64,000 bases of DNA from Flavobacterium sp. H122 (GCF_004959765.1 NZ_SJZD01000001.1:124001-188000), one strand, 5' to 3'; numbered from the stretch's first letter, positions 25,228 through 33,389 are shown. Made by a program: numbers and translations. Notes: a model not told the origin generated them from the sequence alone.

Positions 25228-25691
25228 ACAGTACTCCACCTGATTTTTACTGCAGTTATTTTATCATTTTCAATTCTGAAATCATTTAATACCTGAAAAC
25301 CGTTTTTGAGATAAAATCCTAATGGTGATTTATATGGTTCTCCATTCGTTTTAATATCATTTTCATGATCAATAACCCAGCCATTCAAAACAGGCTTTGT
25401 TTTTTTTAATTCATCCAGAAGTAATTTTCCATACCCTTTACCTTGTTTCGTACTATCAATAATTACAGCAAACCAGTTTTCATTTTCTCTTTCGAAAGTC
25501 ATGGCCCAGCCAACTACTTTATCAATATTGTTGATTAACAAAAAATGCTCAATATTACTCAGCGAATTCAAATAATTATCGAAATCCTGAATGCTGGAAT
25601 ATTGCAGTTTATCTGGATATTCATTATTCCAAAGTGAAAGAATTTCTTTTTTCCGGTTTAAGCTTATCGTTTTAGAAGAGATAATTTTCAC
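25224..25691 (-). CDS. GNAT-family N-acetyltransferase
   Basis: A 155-residue acetyl-CoA-dependent transferase. The core GNAT fold is visible: VVGWAMTFERENENWFAVII as the central beta sheet, then the acetyl-CoA pyrophosphate loop DSTKQGKGYGKLLLDELKK (about 83-101, the Q/RxxGxG/A motif as QGKGYG), then the C-terminal LGFYLKNGFQVL. The acceptor is unknown. It starts 3 nt after the acyltransferase gene on the same strand and was probably transcribed with it. Confidence 0.86.
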   Translation of the reverse strand: MKIISSKTISLNRKKEILSLWNNEYPDKLQYSSIQDFDNYLNSLSNIEHFLLINNIDKVVGWAMTFERENENWFAVIIDSTKQGKGYGKLLLDELKKTKPVLNGWVIDHENDIKTNGEPYKSPLGFYLKNGFQVLNDFRIENDKITAVKIRWSTV

Positions 25692-25694
25692 CGT

Positions 25695-26249
25695 TTACTT
25701 TTTTGAAAAACTATATTCAGGCACTTTACCTATTATGCCATCAAAATAATTTTCTAAAATTTTAAAATCAGCATCTTTATCTCCGCTGGGCTGCAATGTT
25801 GGAAATATGATTACCTGCTTGTTTTTCCAGTCAAAACCTATTGGTGTTATTGGAACATTTGCTTTAAGTGCAATATAATAAAATCCTGTCTTCCATTCTA
25901 TTACTTTTTTACGGGTTCCTTCAGGAGAAATTGCCAAACGAAATGTTTCTTTTTCCGAGAATATTTTAGCAATCGCATCTACTTTTTTCTCATTTTTAAA
26001 CCGATTAAGAGGTGTACCACCTACCCATTTAAAATATAAACCAAAAGGAAATACGAATAATTCTTTTTTTCCAACAAAATTAATTTCCAATCCCAACGAA
26101 CCACGGGTAAGCAATCCAATATAGAAATCGTGCCAACTGGTGTGCGGTACAACCGGGATAACACATTTTTTGATTGACTGGTCAAATTCACCAACTATCT
26201 TCCATCCTATTAATTTAAAAAATATAAACTGGTAGATTCTTTTTTTCAT
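25695..26249 (-). CDS. PlsC-like 1-acylglycerol-3-phosphate acyltransferase family protein
   Basis: A 184-residue lysophospholipid acyltransferase-like protein. The catalytic HX4D motif is present as HTSWHD (about 37-42), with GTPLNRF and AISPEGTRKKV (the glycerophosphate-binding EGTR) and the closing PITPIGFDW. It lacks a long N-terminal membrane helix, but an amphipathic start (IYQFIFFKLIGWKIV) may bind the membrane. Substrate may be a phospholipid or an aminolipid such as ornithine lipid. A -7 box lies 14 nt upstream of its ATG. Confidence 0.86.
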   Translation of the reverse strand: MKKRIYQFIFFKLIGWKIVGEFDQSIKKCVIPVVPHTSWHDFYIGLLTRGSLGLEINFVGKKELFVFPFGLYFKWVGGTPLNRFKNEKKVDAIAKIFSEKETFRLAISPEGTRKKVIEWKTGFYYIALKANVPITPIGFDWKNKQVIIFPTLQPSGDKDADFKILENYFDGIIGKVPEYSFSKK

Positions 26250-26263
26250 AAGTAAGGTTTCGT

Positions 26264-26271
26264 CAAAAATA
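26264..26271 (-). promoter_or_regulatory. -7 promoter element (TATTTTTG) before the acyltransferase gene
   Basis: An exact TAnnTTTG match on the minus strand, 14 nt before the start codon; the 53-bp divergent gap also serves the methyltransferase gene at 26303. Confidence 0.5.
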
Positions 26272-26302
26272 GCATTATATTTACTATTATTATCTCTAAT
26301 TT

Positions 26303-26965
26303 ATGAAATTCAAACGACTTTTGAGTTATTTCTATCCAATAAAAGAATATCAAATCTCTTCTTCTATAAATGAGAACATTGAAGTTACATGGAATAACGG
26401 ACAATTAGTGCTGGATTCAAAAAACATGAATTTTTCCTATGGAAGCTTAGAACGTGTTATGCAGATAGGTTTGCAAAACATTGGAAAGCAAAAAATAAAT
26501 ACTTTAAAAAACACTTTGGTTCTTGGCGTTGCGGGTGGCAGTGTGATAAAAGTTCTTCAGAAGGAATTCGATTATAAAGGGACAATAACCGGAATTGAAT
26601 TGGATTCTGAAATCATAAAAGTAGCAAACGATTATTTTAAATTAAAAGATTTCCCTAATCTGAACTTGATTGAAAATGATGCTAATGAATTTGTAGAGCA
26701 AACTAATGAGATTTATGATTTCATTGTAGTCGATATATTTCAGGATAAAATTATGCCTGATTTTTTGTTTTCGGAAGATTTTATTGGAAACCTGAATAGA
26801 ATTCTTTCTGAAAAGGGAATTATTCTATTCAATACTATTGTAACTTTAAGCCATGAATTTGAACGGAATCTTAAGTTTGAAAAAGCATTACGAATTTATT
26901 TTTCTGAAATTAAAAAAATAACACAGGTAGAAGGAAACAATGAACTTTTCCTAATTAGCAAATGA
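26303..26965 (+). CDS. Spermidine-synthase-like SAM-dependent methyltransferase-fold protein
   Basis: A 220-residue Rossmann-fold protein like the catalytic domain of spermidine synthase. The nucleotide-binding motif I reads LVLGVAGGSVIKVL (about 72-85), then GIELDSEIIKVANDYF (acidic motif for the ribose) and DFIVVDIFQDKIMPDFLF (the central D in the DxF region). It has no separate N-terminal tetramerisation domain with the full polyamine-synthase signature, so true aminopropyl transfer is not certain; many SpeE-like proteins are orphan methyltransferases. The stop overlaps the K+ channel start by 4 nt, indicating coupled translation. Confidence 0.83.
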   Translation: MKFKRLLSYFYPIKEYQISSSINENIEVTWNNGQLVLDSKNMNFSYGSLERVMQIGLQNIGKQKINTLKNTLVLGVAGGSVIKVLQKEFDYKGTITGIELDSEIIKVANDYFKLKDFPNLNLIENDANEFVEQTNEIYDFIVVDIFQDKIMPDFLFSEDFIGNLNRILSEKGIILFNTIVTLSHEFERNLKFEKALRIYFSEIKKITQVEGNNELFLISK

Positions 26966-27672
26966 ATTTATTTATTAGAAAATTATTACTTGGGAAAAAC
27001 TACAAAAGAGACAGGTCTATACACAGCCCTATCAGAAAACGTATTTTAAATATTAAAGCCATTTGGAATAATGACCATCAGGATGATAATGGTATAGAAA
27101 AAATTGTACGCTTGCTGTTATCATCTTCTCAGTTATTATTTCCGGGAATCTACATTAAACAACTAGCCTATAAAGTTGGTGCAGAATATGAAGACATAGC
27201 GATGGATTTGTATGTCCTTACTAAAGTATTTTTCCCTTTAGCGATTTTATATTTTGGACTGCAAATCAATACTCCTCTTATAGGGCTTATGGTGTATTTA
27301 TTACTGGAGACATTTTTTTATATCCCGACGCTGATTTTTGCATCCGATTTATTTTCAAAACCCCGTTCCTATCGTCGCTCTATGCTTTTATTGTTTTTTA
27401 ATTATTTAGAAATGATAATTGCTTTTGCTGTACTATATACCATAGGCAATCAAATGAACAAGCCTTTTACACATTGGTTTGAACCTATTTATTTTAGTGT
27501 AATCACGTCCAATTCTGTTGGTTATGGAGATTATCACCCGATAACATTATTTGGAAAAGTCTTGGTAAGTATTCAATCGATGTTTTTCTTATCGTTTGTG
27601 ATTTTGTTTTTGAATTTCTTTTCCACAAAAATGAAAATGAAAGGCTATTTTGATCATGAAAATGAAGAGTAA
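26962..27672 (+). CDS. Two-pore-type potassium channel (Ion_trans_2)
   Basis: A 236-residue integral membrane protein. A basic cytoplasmic N-terminus of about 85 residues precedes hydrophobic segments at about 88-102, 105-128, 140-161 and 199-221. The last two flank a pore loop with the selectivity filter SVGYGDYHP (185-193), a normal K+ filter with Ser instead of Thr at the first position. There is no cytoplasmic RCK/TrkA domain, so gating is not by that route. Translation is coupled to the SpeE-like gene; polyamines are known blockers of some K+ channels, so a functional link is conceivable but unproven. Confidence 0.86.
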   Translation: MNLFIRKLLLGKNYKRDRSIHSPIRKRILNIKAIWNNDHQDDNGIEKIVRLLLSSSQLLFPGIYIKQLAYKVGAEYEDIAMDLYVLTKVFFPLAILYFGLQINTPLIGLMVYLLLETFFYIPTLIFASDLFSKPRSYRRSMLLLFFNYLEMIIAFAVLYTIGNQMNKPFTHWFEPIYFSVITSNSVGYGDYHPITLFGKVLVSIQSMFFLSFVILFLNFFSTKMKMKGYFDHENEE

Positions 27673-27712
27673 TTTTTTGAACCTAATTAGTCATATAAAA
27701 CCAAATAAATCA

Positions 27713-28231
27713 ATGAAGAATATTCTTATCCTATTATTGTTTTTTTCTTTAAACATTTTTAGTCAGCATACTAAAGAAAAAGTGATAAAGTCAATTATTG
27801 ATGATAATGAAATTGATAGTTTAAATAAAACAGCTAAAATTAGAATTGGTTTTATAACAGTAAATGAATTAAACACGAATGAAATAGAGGAGATTAATAT
27901 GATTTTAAATTTGAAAAAATTTAAGTCAACCTTTGAGTTTGATTTGAATTTAAAAATAAAGCCTGATGGAACTTTTACTATTATATCTGGAAGCAATGGT
28001 ATAAAAAGAAGAAGATGTCTTCCCGAAGAATTAAAAGGATTTTCAGAATTTGAAAATGAGTATTATACAAATCAAAAACTGATTGATTTTTTGAATCAAT
28101 TCTTTGAAAGAAAAAACCTAAAACTATTATTTTTCAAAGACAAAAAAATAATGGAACAAATTACTGATATGAGTTATTATTCCTCGCTAACCTATTATAT
28201 GAGATTCTATTTTGTTCAATCAAAAAAATAA
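27713..28231 (+). CDS. Unknown exported protein
   Basis: A 172-residue protein with a Sec signal peptide (MKNILILLLFFSLNIFSQ). The mature protein is charged, alternating basic and acidic, with one cluster KRRRCLPEELKGF near the middle. I recognise no family. I start at ATG 27713; ATGs at 27650-27662 lie inside the channel gene and would put 21 unrelated residues before the signal peptide. Base composition is very AT-rich compared with its neighbours, which suggests a recent or fast-evolving gene. It lies 40 bp after the channel gene. Confidence 0.6.
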   Translation: MKNILILLLFFSLNIFSQHTKEKVIKSIIDDNEIDSLNKTAKIRIGFITVNELNTNEIEEINMILNLKKFKSTFEFDLNLKIKPDGTFTIISGSNGIKRRRCLPEELKGFSEFENEYYTNQKLIDFLNQFFERKNLKLLFFKDKKIMEQITDMSYYSSLTYYMRFYFVQSKK

Positions 28232-28266
28232 AAGCATAAATTAATATTGCTTACACATTTTAAATT

Positions 28267-28992
28267 TTACAACATTAGCCTCGCTTTTTCCAAATCTTCT
28301 TTCGTATCAATACCAATACTTCCATGAGTGGTTTCAATCATTTTGATGCGCTTACCATATTCCAGATAACGAAGCTGTTCCAGTTTTTCTGAAGCTTCTA
28401 ATGACAACATAGGTAAACGATAAAAATCCATTAAGGCTTCTTTTCTAAAAGCATAAATCCCAATATGTTTCATATACCTAACCCCAACGTTTTCCTCTCT
28501 TGGGTACGGAATTACAGAACGTGAAAAATACAAGGCAAAACCTTGCTGGTCCACAATAACTTTAACATTATTAGGATTTTCGATTTCAGTTTTATCTTTT
28601 ATTTCAAACATCAAAGAAGCCAAATCAACTTTTTTATCAGTATCATTTTTAAACACTTCGATGACTTTTTTAAGAGGCTCTTCGTTGATGAATGGTTCAT
28701 CTCCCTGCACATTGATTACCACATCAACATCCATGTTTTCGACTGCTTCAGCAATACGGTCGCTCCCGCTCTCATGCTCTTTGATACTCATGATTGCTTT
28801 GCCTCCATTGGAAATAATTTCGTTATAAATTAAATCGGAGTCGGTTACTACAAACACATCATCAAACAATTGAGTAGTAATAGCTGCTTCATAGGTGCGA
28901 AGTATTACTGTTTTTCCTCCTAAATCCTGCATTAATTTAGCAGGAAAACGAGTAGAAGCATAACGGGCTGGTATAACGGCGATTATTTTCAT
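28267..28992 (-). CDS. kdsB: 3-deoxy-manno-octulosonate cytidylyltransferase (CMP-Kdo synthetase)
   Basis: KdsB activates Kdo with CTP to give CMP-Kdo, used for the inner core of lipopolysaccharide. The 241-residue protein shows [19 protein letters not shown] (nucleotide-binding, about 2-20), [22 protein letters not shown] (metal-binding Asp) and the C-terminal [12 protein letters not shown] and [12 protein letters not shown] start at ATG 28992; an upstream in-frame Met at 29025 would add eleven unconserved residues. Its product joins the output of the lipid A operon at 9.5-14.3 kb. No kdsA or waaA is adjacent. Confidence 0.96.
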   Translation of the reverse strand: MKIIAVIPARYASTRFPAKLMQDLGGKTVILRTYEAAITTQLFDDVFVVTDSDLIYNEIISNGGKAIMSIKEHESGSDRIAEAVENMDVDVVINVQGDEPFINEEPLKKVIEVFKNDTDKKVDLASLMFEIKDKTEIENPNNVKVIVDQQGFALYFSRSVIPYPREENVGVRYMKHIGIYAFRKEALMDFYRLPMLSLEASEKLEQLRYLEYGKRIKMIETTHGSIGIDTKEDLEKARLML

Positions 28993-29008
28993 TCTATTTA
29001 ATTTCTTT

Positions 29009-29092
29009 AACCACAAAGTTCGCAAAGTTTAGCTAAAGTCCGTTATTAAAATCTTGCGAACCTTGCGAAAATTTCCTTGCTACTTTGCGGTT
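29009..29092. repeat. Imperfect inverted intergenic repeat (AACCACAAAGTTCGCAAAG type)
   Basis: Between kdsB and DUF4126, AACCACAAAGTTCGCAAAG (29009-29027) is mirrored by CCTTGCTACTTTGCGGTT (29075-29092) on the other side, with a related CTTGCGAACCTTGCG inside. I recall very similar CGCAAAGTTCGC sequences between genes in many Bacteroidota genomes. Confidence 0.5.
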
Positions 29093-29098
29093 CAACTA

Positions 29099-29656
29099 TC
29101 ATTTTCTAAACTTTCTATACAACCAAAAAACAACAACAAATATAAACACCACAACTACCAAAGCTATTATTGGCAAAAAAATAGCCAAAGAACTTAAAGT
29201 AAGTGCTGTACCTGTTTCTGCGGTTGATACTACAGGATTACCTATTCCGGCTGTTTTAACTGAAGACGCTAATCGGGTGGCGCTGGTCATTCCCTGCATT
29301 ACCGTTGCGGTTCCCCCACCAGCAATAATGGCCAATCCCCAGGTTAACATTGGGTCCAAATGTATTAAGGTAGATGCCATAGCTGCGGTTCCGGCAATTG
29401 CTGCCAGCGGCGTGGCTATTATATCCAAAACATTATCTATGAAAGGAATATAATACGCTGAAATTTCTGCAATCATTGCGATCCCTAACGTAATCAGCGC
29501 AGGCATTCCTCCTACCCATAACCAACTTTCATTTAATGGGATTATATTAAAATGTGACGCCAGACTTAAAGCAAATAAAGGCAAAAAGACTCTGAATCCA
29601 GCAGAAGCTGCCAGTCCAAGACCTAAAAATATACTTAGAATTGTTTCGGTTGCCAT
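29099..29656 (-). CDS. DUF4126 membrane protein
   Basis: A 185-residue very hydrophobic protein rich in Ala, Gly and Thr. It fits DUF4126: N-terminal ILSIFLGLGLAASAGFRVFLP, a middle DIIATPLAAIAGTAAMAS segment and GGGTATVMQG followed by a C-terminal helix ending in basic YRKFRK. About five membrane helices are likely, some of them re-entrant given the small residues. Function unknown. It starts 5 nt after the helicase gene and was probably co-transcribed with it. Confidence 0.83.
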   Translation of the reverse strand: MATETILSIFLGLGLAASAGFRVFLPLFALSLASHFNIIPLNESWLWVGGMPALITLGIAMIAEISAYYIPFIDNVLDIIATPLAAIAGTAAMASTLIHLDPMLTWGLAIIAGGGTATVMQGMTSATRLASSVKTAGIGNPVVSTAETGTALTLSSLAIFLPIIALVVVVFIFVVVFWLYRKFRK

Positions 29657-29661
29657 ATGTT

Positions 29662-31086
29662 TTAATTTTCAAAAAACTCATCTTTAAACCCAATCAAATA
29701 CAACTTGTCTTTTGCACGTGTCATTGCGGTATATAACCAACGGACATATTCTCTGTCAATATCATTTGGTAAATAAGGCTGTTCAATAAAAACGGTGTTC
29801 CATTGGCCACCCTGTGATTTGTGGCAAGTTATTGCATACGAAAACTTAACCTGTAATGCATTGAAATATTCGTTGTTTTTCACTTTTAAAAATTTACGAT
29901 ACGCAGCAGTTTCATTTTCGTAATCTTTCATTACTTCTTGATATAGTTTATTGGATTCATCATACGTCAATGATGGCGATTCGCTCATGATTGTATCCAA
30001 CAATAAAATAGTATCAAAAGGTTTTTGATTGGGATAATCCACCATTCTTACTTTTACAACTGCAAACTTAAATCCGTAAAGTTCTTTAATAGAACGTATT
30101 TCCAAAACTTCAATGATGTCTCCATTGGCAATAAAACCCGCTTCATCAGTCTCTTTTAACCAAAAATAATTATTTTTCACCACCATTAATAAATCTCCGG
30201 CTGAAAGTTCACTTTCTTTACCAAGTATTTTAGATCGTATTTGCTGGTTGTACTGATTGGCTCTTTTATTAGAACGAACAATAAACGTTGTATCTTCTAT
30301 ACTATAATTACTATAGGCTTGGTTAATGGCATCTTGAATGTCATATCCGTCAGTTAACCTTATAATGTCTTTAAATCCTTTAAGTTTAAATTTGAATTCG
30401 GTAATGAAGCTGTCTTTTAACAATTCGCGTAATTCCGTAGCATTGTATAAAATACCCGAATTTTCTTCCTGACGCATTACTTCATCCAATTCAATAGAAT
30501 ATATTTCTTTATCGTAATTCAGACTTAACGAATCGGTATTCAATGCAGGAGAAATATCGAGATTCACAGGAGGCAGCTGTGCGGTATCCCCCAAGAGAAT
30601 CATCTTGCAGTTTTGTCCGGAATACACATACGAAATCAAATCATCAAGCAATGAACCGTTTTCATATAGTTTAGAATCTGAATCCACATCAGAAATCATG
30701 GAAGATTCATCAACGATAAAAATGGTATTGGTATGCTTATTCGTCTGCATGGTGAAGGAAACACCTCCTCCTGAAGCTTTTTTAGGAAAATAAATCTTCT
30801 TGTGAATTGTAAATGCAGGTTTGTTGGAATAATTGGCAATAACTTTTGCGGCACGTCCGGTTGGAGCTAACAAAACGTATTTCTTTTTTACTTCAGCCAA
30901 ATTATTTACAATAGTTGAAATGACTGTAGTCTTTCCTGTTCCGGCATATCCTTTAAGAACAAAAATTTCGTTTTTATCCGTACTTTCAATGAATTCTGCA
31001 ATTTTAGCAAAGAATACATCTTGTTTTACAGTGGGTTGAAAAGGAAACTTTTTACGTAAAATGCTGTAAAACAAATTGGAACTCAT
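29662..31086 (-). CDS. RecD-like (RecD2/AAA) DNA helicase
   Basis: A 474-residue superfamily 1B helicase, the short form that lacks the N-terminal domains of RecD2. Motifs in order: Walker A GYAGTGKTTVIS (about 44-55), GRAAKVIA (motif Ia), VDESSMISD (Walker B/II), LLGDTAQLPPV (III), VRSNKRANQYN (IV-like), and ATCHKSQGGQWNTVFIEQ (V) with YTAMTRAKDKLYL (VI). Likely a 5'-3' helicase in repair or conjugative-type processing. No RecB/RecC partner lies nearby. A -7 box lies 26 nt upstream of its start. Confidence 0.88.
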   Translation of the reverse strand: MSSNLFYSILRKKFPFQPTVKQDVFFAKIAEFIESTDKNEIFVLKGYAGTGKTTVISTIVNNLAEVKKKYVLLAPTGRAAKVIANYSNKPAFTIHKKIYFPKKASGGGVSFTMQTNKHTNTIFIVDESSMISDVDSDSKLYENGSLLDDLISYVYSGQNCKMILLGDTAQLPPVNLDISPALNTDSLSLNYDKEIYSIELDEVMRQEENSGILYNATELRELLKDSFITEFKFKLKGFKDIIRLTDGYDIQDAINQAYSNYSIEDTTFIVRSNKRANQYNQQIRSKILGKESELSAGDLLMVVKNNYFWLKETDEAGFIANGDIIEVLEIRSIKELYGFKFAVVKVRMVDYPNQKPFDTILLLDTIMSESPSLTYDESNKLYQEVMKDYENETAAYRKFLKVKNNEYFNALQVKFSYAITCHKSQGGQWNTVFIEQPYLPNDIDREYVRWLYTAMTRAKDKLYLIGFKDEFFEN

Positions 31087-31112
31087 TGTGTATTCTTAAG
31101 AAAATTATTTTT

Positions 31113-31120
31113 CAAATATA
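31113..31120 (-). promoter_or_regulatory. -7 promoter element (TATATTTG) before the RecD-like helicase
   Basis: An exact TAnnTTTG match on the minus strand 26 nt before the start codon at 31086. Confidence 0.5.
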
Positions 31121-31189
31121 ATTCATTTTTAAACGATTTCTCTAAGATAAAAGACATCATTTGGTAACTTTAAATTGACCAAAAAATTG

Positions 31190-31197
31190 TAGTTTTG
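31190..31197 (+). promoter_or_regulatory. -7 promoter element (TAGTTTTG) before the DUF3822 gene
   Basis: An exact TAnnTTTG match 20 nt before the start codon at 31218. TTG triplets lie 12 and 26 nt upstream, neither at the best spacing. Confidence 0.5.
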
Positions 31198-31217
31198 CTT
31201 AAAACCGAAATAAATCG

Positions 31218-32042
31218 ATGCAGACATCATCATCTAACATTCTTGATAAAAAATATTCTAAATTAATTTTACAGATTTCGCCTCAGGAAGTTTCTTTTTG
31301 TATAGTAAATACATTGAATAAGAATATCGAAACTTTTGGTAATTATGAATTGAAAAATGCGCATTCTTTTGCCGAAGCAGAAAATAAAGCCATCAATTTC
31401 ATAAAAAATACACAAATCCTTCAAAACGGATTTGACGATGTTTTGGTACTGCACAATAATCATTTAAATACTTTTGTACCACAGGTTTTATTTGATGAGA
31501 ACTCATTAGGAAGTTATCTACAGTATAATGTGAAAGTCTTTGAAAATGATTTTATCACTTATGATGAAATTTCCAACTATGAAATGAATAATGTATATAT
31601 TCCTGATGTAACCGTTAATAACGCTTTAATTGATTTATTCGGGAGTTTTAACTACAAACATTCTTCAACTATTCTAGTTAAGAAAATACTGGATTTGTGT
31701 AAAAATATTGATGAACCGCAAGTCTATGTTCATTTTCAAGAGCATAATTTTCAATTGATTGCGATTAAAAATCAAAAACTTCTTTTGTATAACACTTTTG
31801 AATATGAAACCAAAGAAGATTTTATTTACTATTTGCTTTTCACGGCTGAACAGCTTCAATTGAATCCCGAAACATTTCAGTTGAAACTCTTCGGGAAGGT
31901 TTCTAAAGAAAGTGAGTTATATCAAATAGCTTATAAATATGTTAGAAATGTTTCTTTGTTTTTTGAACATAATGATTTAGAAAAAAACATTTCGCAGAAA
32001 GATTATTTACAACACTTTATACTTATTCACGCATGCGAATAA
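31218..32042 (+). CDS. DUF3822 protein (actin-like fold suspected)
   Basis: A 274-residue cytoplasmic protein matching DUF3822, found almost only in Bacteroidota and nearly always just before rsmD (from memory). The two-part layout, with strand-rich segments (ILQISPQEVSFCIVNT, and VYVHFQEHNFQLIAIKNQKLLLYNTF), resembles the duplicated halves of actin/HSP70-like ATPases. No clear phosphate motifs with the expected glycines are seen, so ATP binding is doubtful. It overlaps rsmD by 10 nt, so the two are translationally coupled. Confidence 0.82.
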   Translation: MQTSSSNILDKKYSKLILQISPQEVSFCIVNTLNKNIETFGNYELKNAHSFAEAENKAINFIKNTQILQNGFDDVLVLHNNHLNTFVPQVLFDENSLGSYLQYNVKVFENDFITYDEISNYEMNNVYIPDVTVNNALIDLFGSFNYKHSSTILVKKILDLCKNIDEPQVYVHFQEHNFQLIAIKNQKLLLYNTFEYETKEDFIYYLLFTAEQLQLNPETFQLKLFGKVSKESELYQIAYKYVRNVSLFFEHNDLEKNISQKDYLQHFILIHACE

Positions 32043-32641
32043 TTTCAGGAAAATACAAAGGAAGACGTATCATTGCTCCCAAAAATTTACCGGTACGGCC
32101 AACGACCGATATGGCTAAAGAAGCACTTTTCAATATTCTGAATAACTACTTTAATTTCAGTGATTTAAAAATTTTAGATTTATTTTCGGGAACTGGAAAT
32201 ATAAGCTATGAGTTTGCTTCCCGTGGTGCTGATGCTATCATTAGTGTTGATGCTGATTTTGGCTGTGTGAATTTTGTTAAAAAAACAGCTAAAGAATTTG
32301 ACATGGACATTACTCCTATTAAGAGTGATGTTTTTAAATTTTTAGAAAAAAATAAAACGGAATATGATATCATTTTTGCTGATCCGCCTTATGGTTTGGA
32401 GCAAAAAGATTTTGAAAGGATAGTAGATTTAGTCTTTGAAAATAATCTGCTTTCAGCTGATGGTATGATGATACTGGAACATTCCAAATTTACCAATCTG
32501 GAACAAAAAGAAAATTTTTCTTTCAGCAAAAACTATGGTGGATCTGTTTTTTCTTTCTTTGAATTTGGACAGGAGGAAGATGATGAATATGATGAGGAAG
32601 AAATAGACAGTTACGAATCTGAAAGTGAGGAAGAAGAATAA
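32033..32641 (+). CDS. rsmD: 16S rRNA (guanine-966-N2)-methyltransferase RsmD with acidic tail
   Basis: RsmD methylates G966 of 16S rRNA. Residues 1-180 are the family domain: MRIISGKYKGRRI start, RPTTDMAKEALFNIL, motif I LDLFSGTGNISYEFASRGA, and the catalytic FADPPYGL (about 117-124). After that comes an added tail of roughly 20 residues made almost wholly of Glu, Asp, Ser and Tyr, which ordinary RsmD proteins lack as far as I recall. The start overlaps the DUF3822 gene by 10 nt. A strong bidirectional terminator follows. Confidence 0.93.
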   Translation: MRIISGKYKGRRIIAPKNLPVRPTTDMAKEALFNILNNYFNFSDLKILDLFSGTGNISYEFASRGADAIISVDADFGCVNFVKKTAKEFDMDITPIKSDVFKFLEKNKTEYDIIFADPPYGLEQKDFERIVDLVFENNLLSADGMMILEHSKFTNLEQKENFSFSKNYGGSVFSFFEFGQEEDDEYDEEEIDSYESESEEEE

Positions 32642-32643
32642 AA

Positions 32644-32677
32644 AAAAACAGGCTGTAAAAACAGCCTGTTTTTTTTA
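32644..32677. terminator. Bidirectional terminator between rsmD and tsaC
   Basis: AAAAACAGGCTGT pairs with ACAGCCTGTTTTT over 13 bp around an AAAA loop, with A and T runs on the two sides. Confidence 0.92.
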
Positions 32678-32686
32678 TTTATTTAA

Positions 32687-33307
32687 TCATAAAATATCGA
32701 GACTTCCTTTGCCTTCCCGGATAACGACGGGTTCTCCTTCTGACAAATCAATAATGGTTGAAGCTTCATTATCACCATAACCACCATCGATAACTATGTC
32801 TACTAAATTTTGCCATTTTTCGAAAATTAATTCGGGATCTGTTGAATATTCCAGAATTTCATCATCATCATGAATTGAGGTAGAAACAATTGGGTTTCCC
32901 AGTTTGCGGACAATTTCCAATGCAATTTCATTGTCCGGAACACGAATACCTACTGTTGTTTTCTTTTTAAATTCTTTCGGCAGATTATTATTCCCGGGCA
33001 AAATGAACGTATAAGGCCCCGGAAGAGCTCTCTTCAATATCTTAAAAGTGGAAGTATCTATTTGCTTGATATAATCTGAAATATTACTTAAATCACTGCA
33101 GACAAAAGAAAAATTGGCTTTCTCTAGCTTTACACCTTTTATTTTAGCAATACGTTCCAAAGCTTTAGTATTTGTAATATCACATCCCAAACCATAAACC
33201 GTATCTGTAGGATAAATAATCAAAGCACCATCTTTCAGCGCTTTAATCACTTTTGCAATTTCTTTTTCGTTAGGATTTTCTGGATATATTTTAATGAATT
33301 GAGCCAT
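32687..33307 (-). CDS. Threonylcarbamoyl-AMP synthase family protein (TsaC/Sua5/YciO)
   Basis: This YrdC-fold enzyme would make threonylcarbamoyl-AMP from threonine, bicarbonate and ATP, the first step of t6A synthesis. The 206-residue single-domain protein has the lysine/arginine-rich nucleotide pocket segments: ALIIYPTDTVYGLGCD (about 28-43), KRALPGPYTFILPG and GIRVPDNEIALEIV, and VSTSIHD. It lacks the C-terminal Sua5 domain. The sequence is close to the YciO branch, so it could be a paralogue of unknown role; in Bacteroidota this branch seems to serve as TsaC. I start at ATG 33307. Confidence 0.85.
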   Translation of the reverse strand: MAQFIKIYPENPNEKEIAKVIKALKDGALIIYPTDTVYGLGCDITNTKALERIAKIKGVKLEKANFSFVCSDLSNISDYIKQIDTSTFKILKRALPGPYTFILPGNNNLPKEFKKKTTVGIRVPDNEIALEIVRKLGNPIVSTSIHDDDEILEYSTDPELIFEKWQNLVDIVIDGGYGDNEASTIIDLSEGEPVVIREGKGSLDIL

Positions 33308-33319
33308 ATTTTTAGCTTT

Positions 33320-33344
33320 AAGCAATAAGCAATAAGCAATAAGC
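33320..33344. repeat. AAGCAAT tandem repeat, 3.6 copies
   Basis: Three exact 7-bp units AAGCAAT plus AAGC lie just upstream of the tsaC-type gene, flanked by inverted AGCTTTA (33314-33320) and TAAAGCT (33346-33352). The 82-bp gap holds nothing else recognisable. Confidence 0.7.
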
Positions 33345-33389
33345 CTAAAGCTTCTTTTGAGATATAAAGTTAAGTCTTTTTCTTACTTT

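Noticed and set aside
24766..25691. HTH gene and GNAT gene as a toxin-antitoxin pair
   Set aside because: They are convergent rather than in one operon, and the GNAT is paired with an acyltransferase gene on its own strand; tRNA-acetylating toxins usually follow a ribbon-helix-helix or HTH antitoxin in the same operon.
33320..33344. Tandem repeat as a CRISPR remnant
   Set aside because: The unit is only 7 bp, with no spacers and no cas genes.
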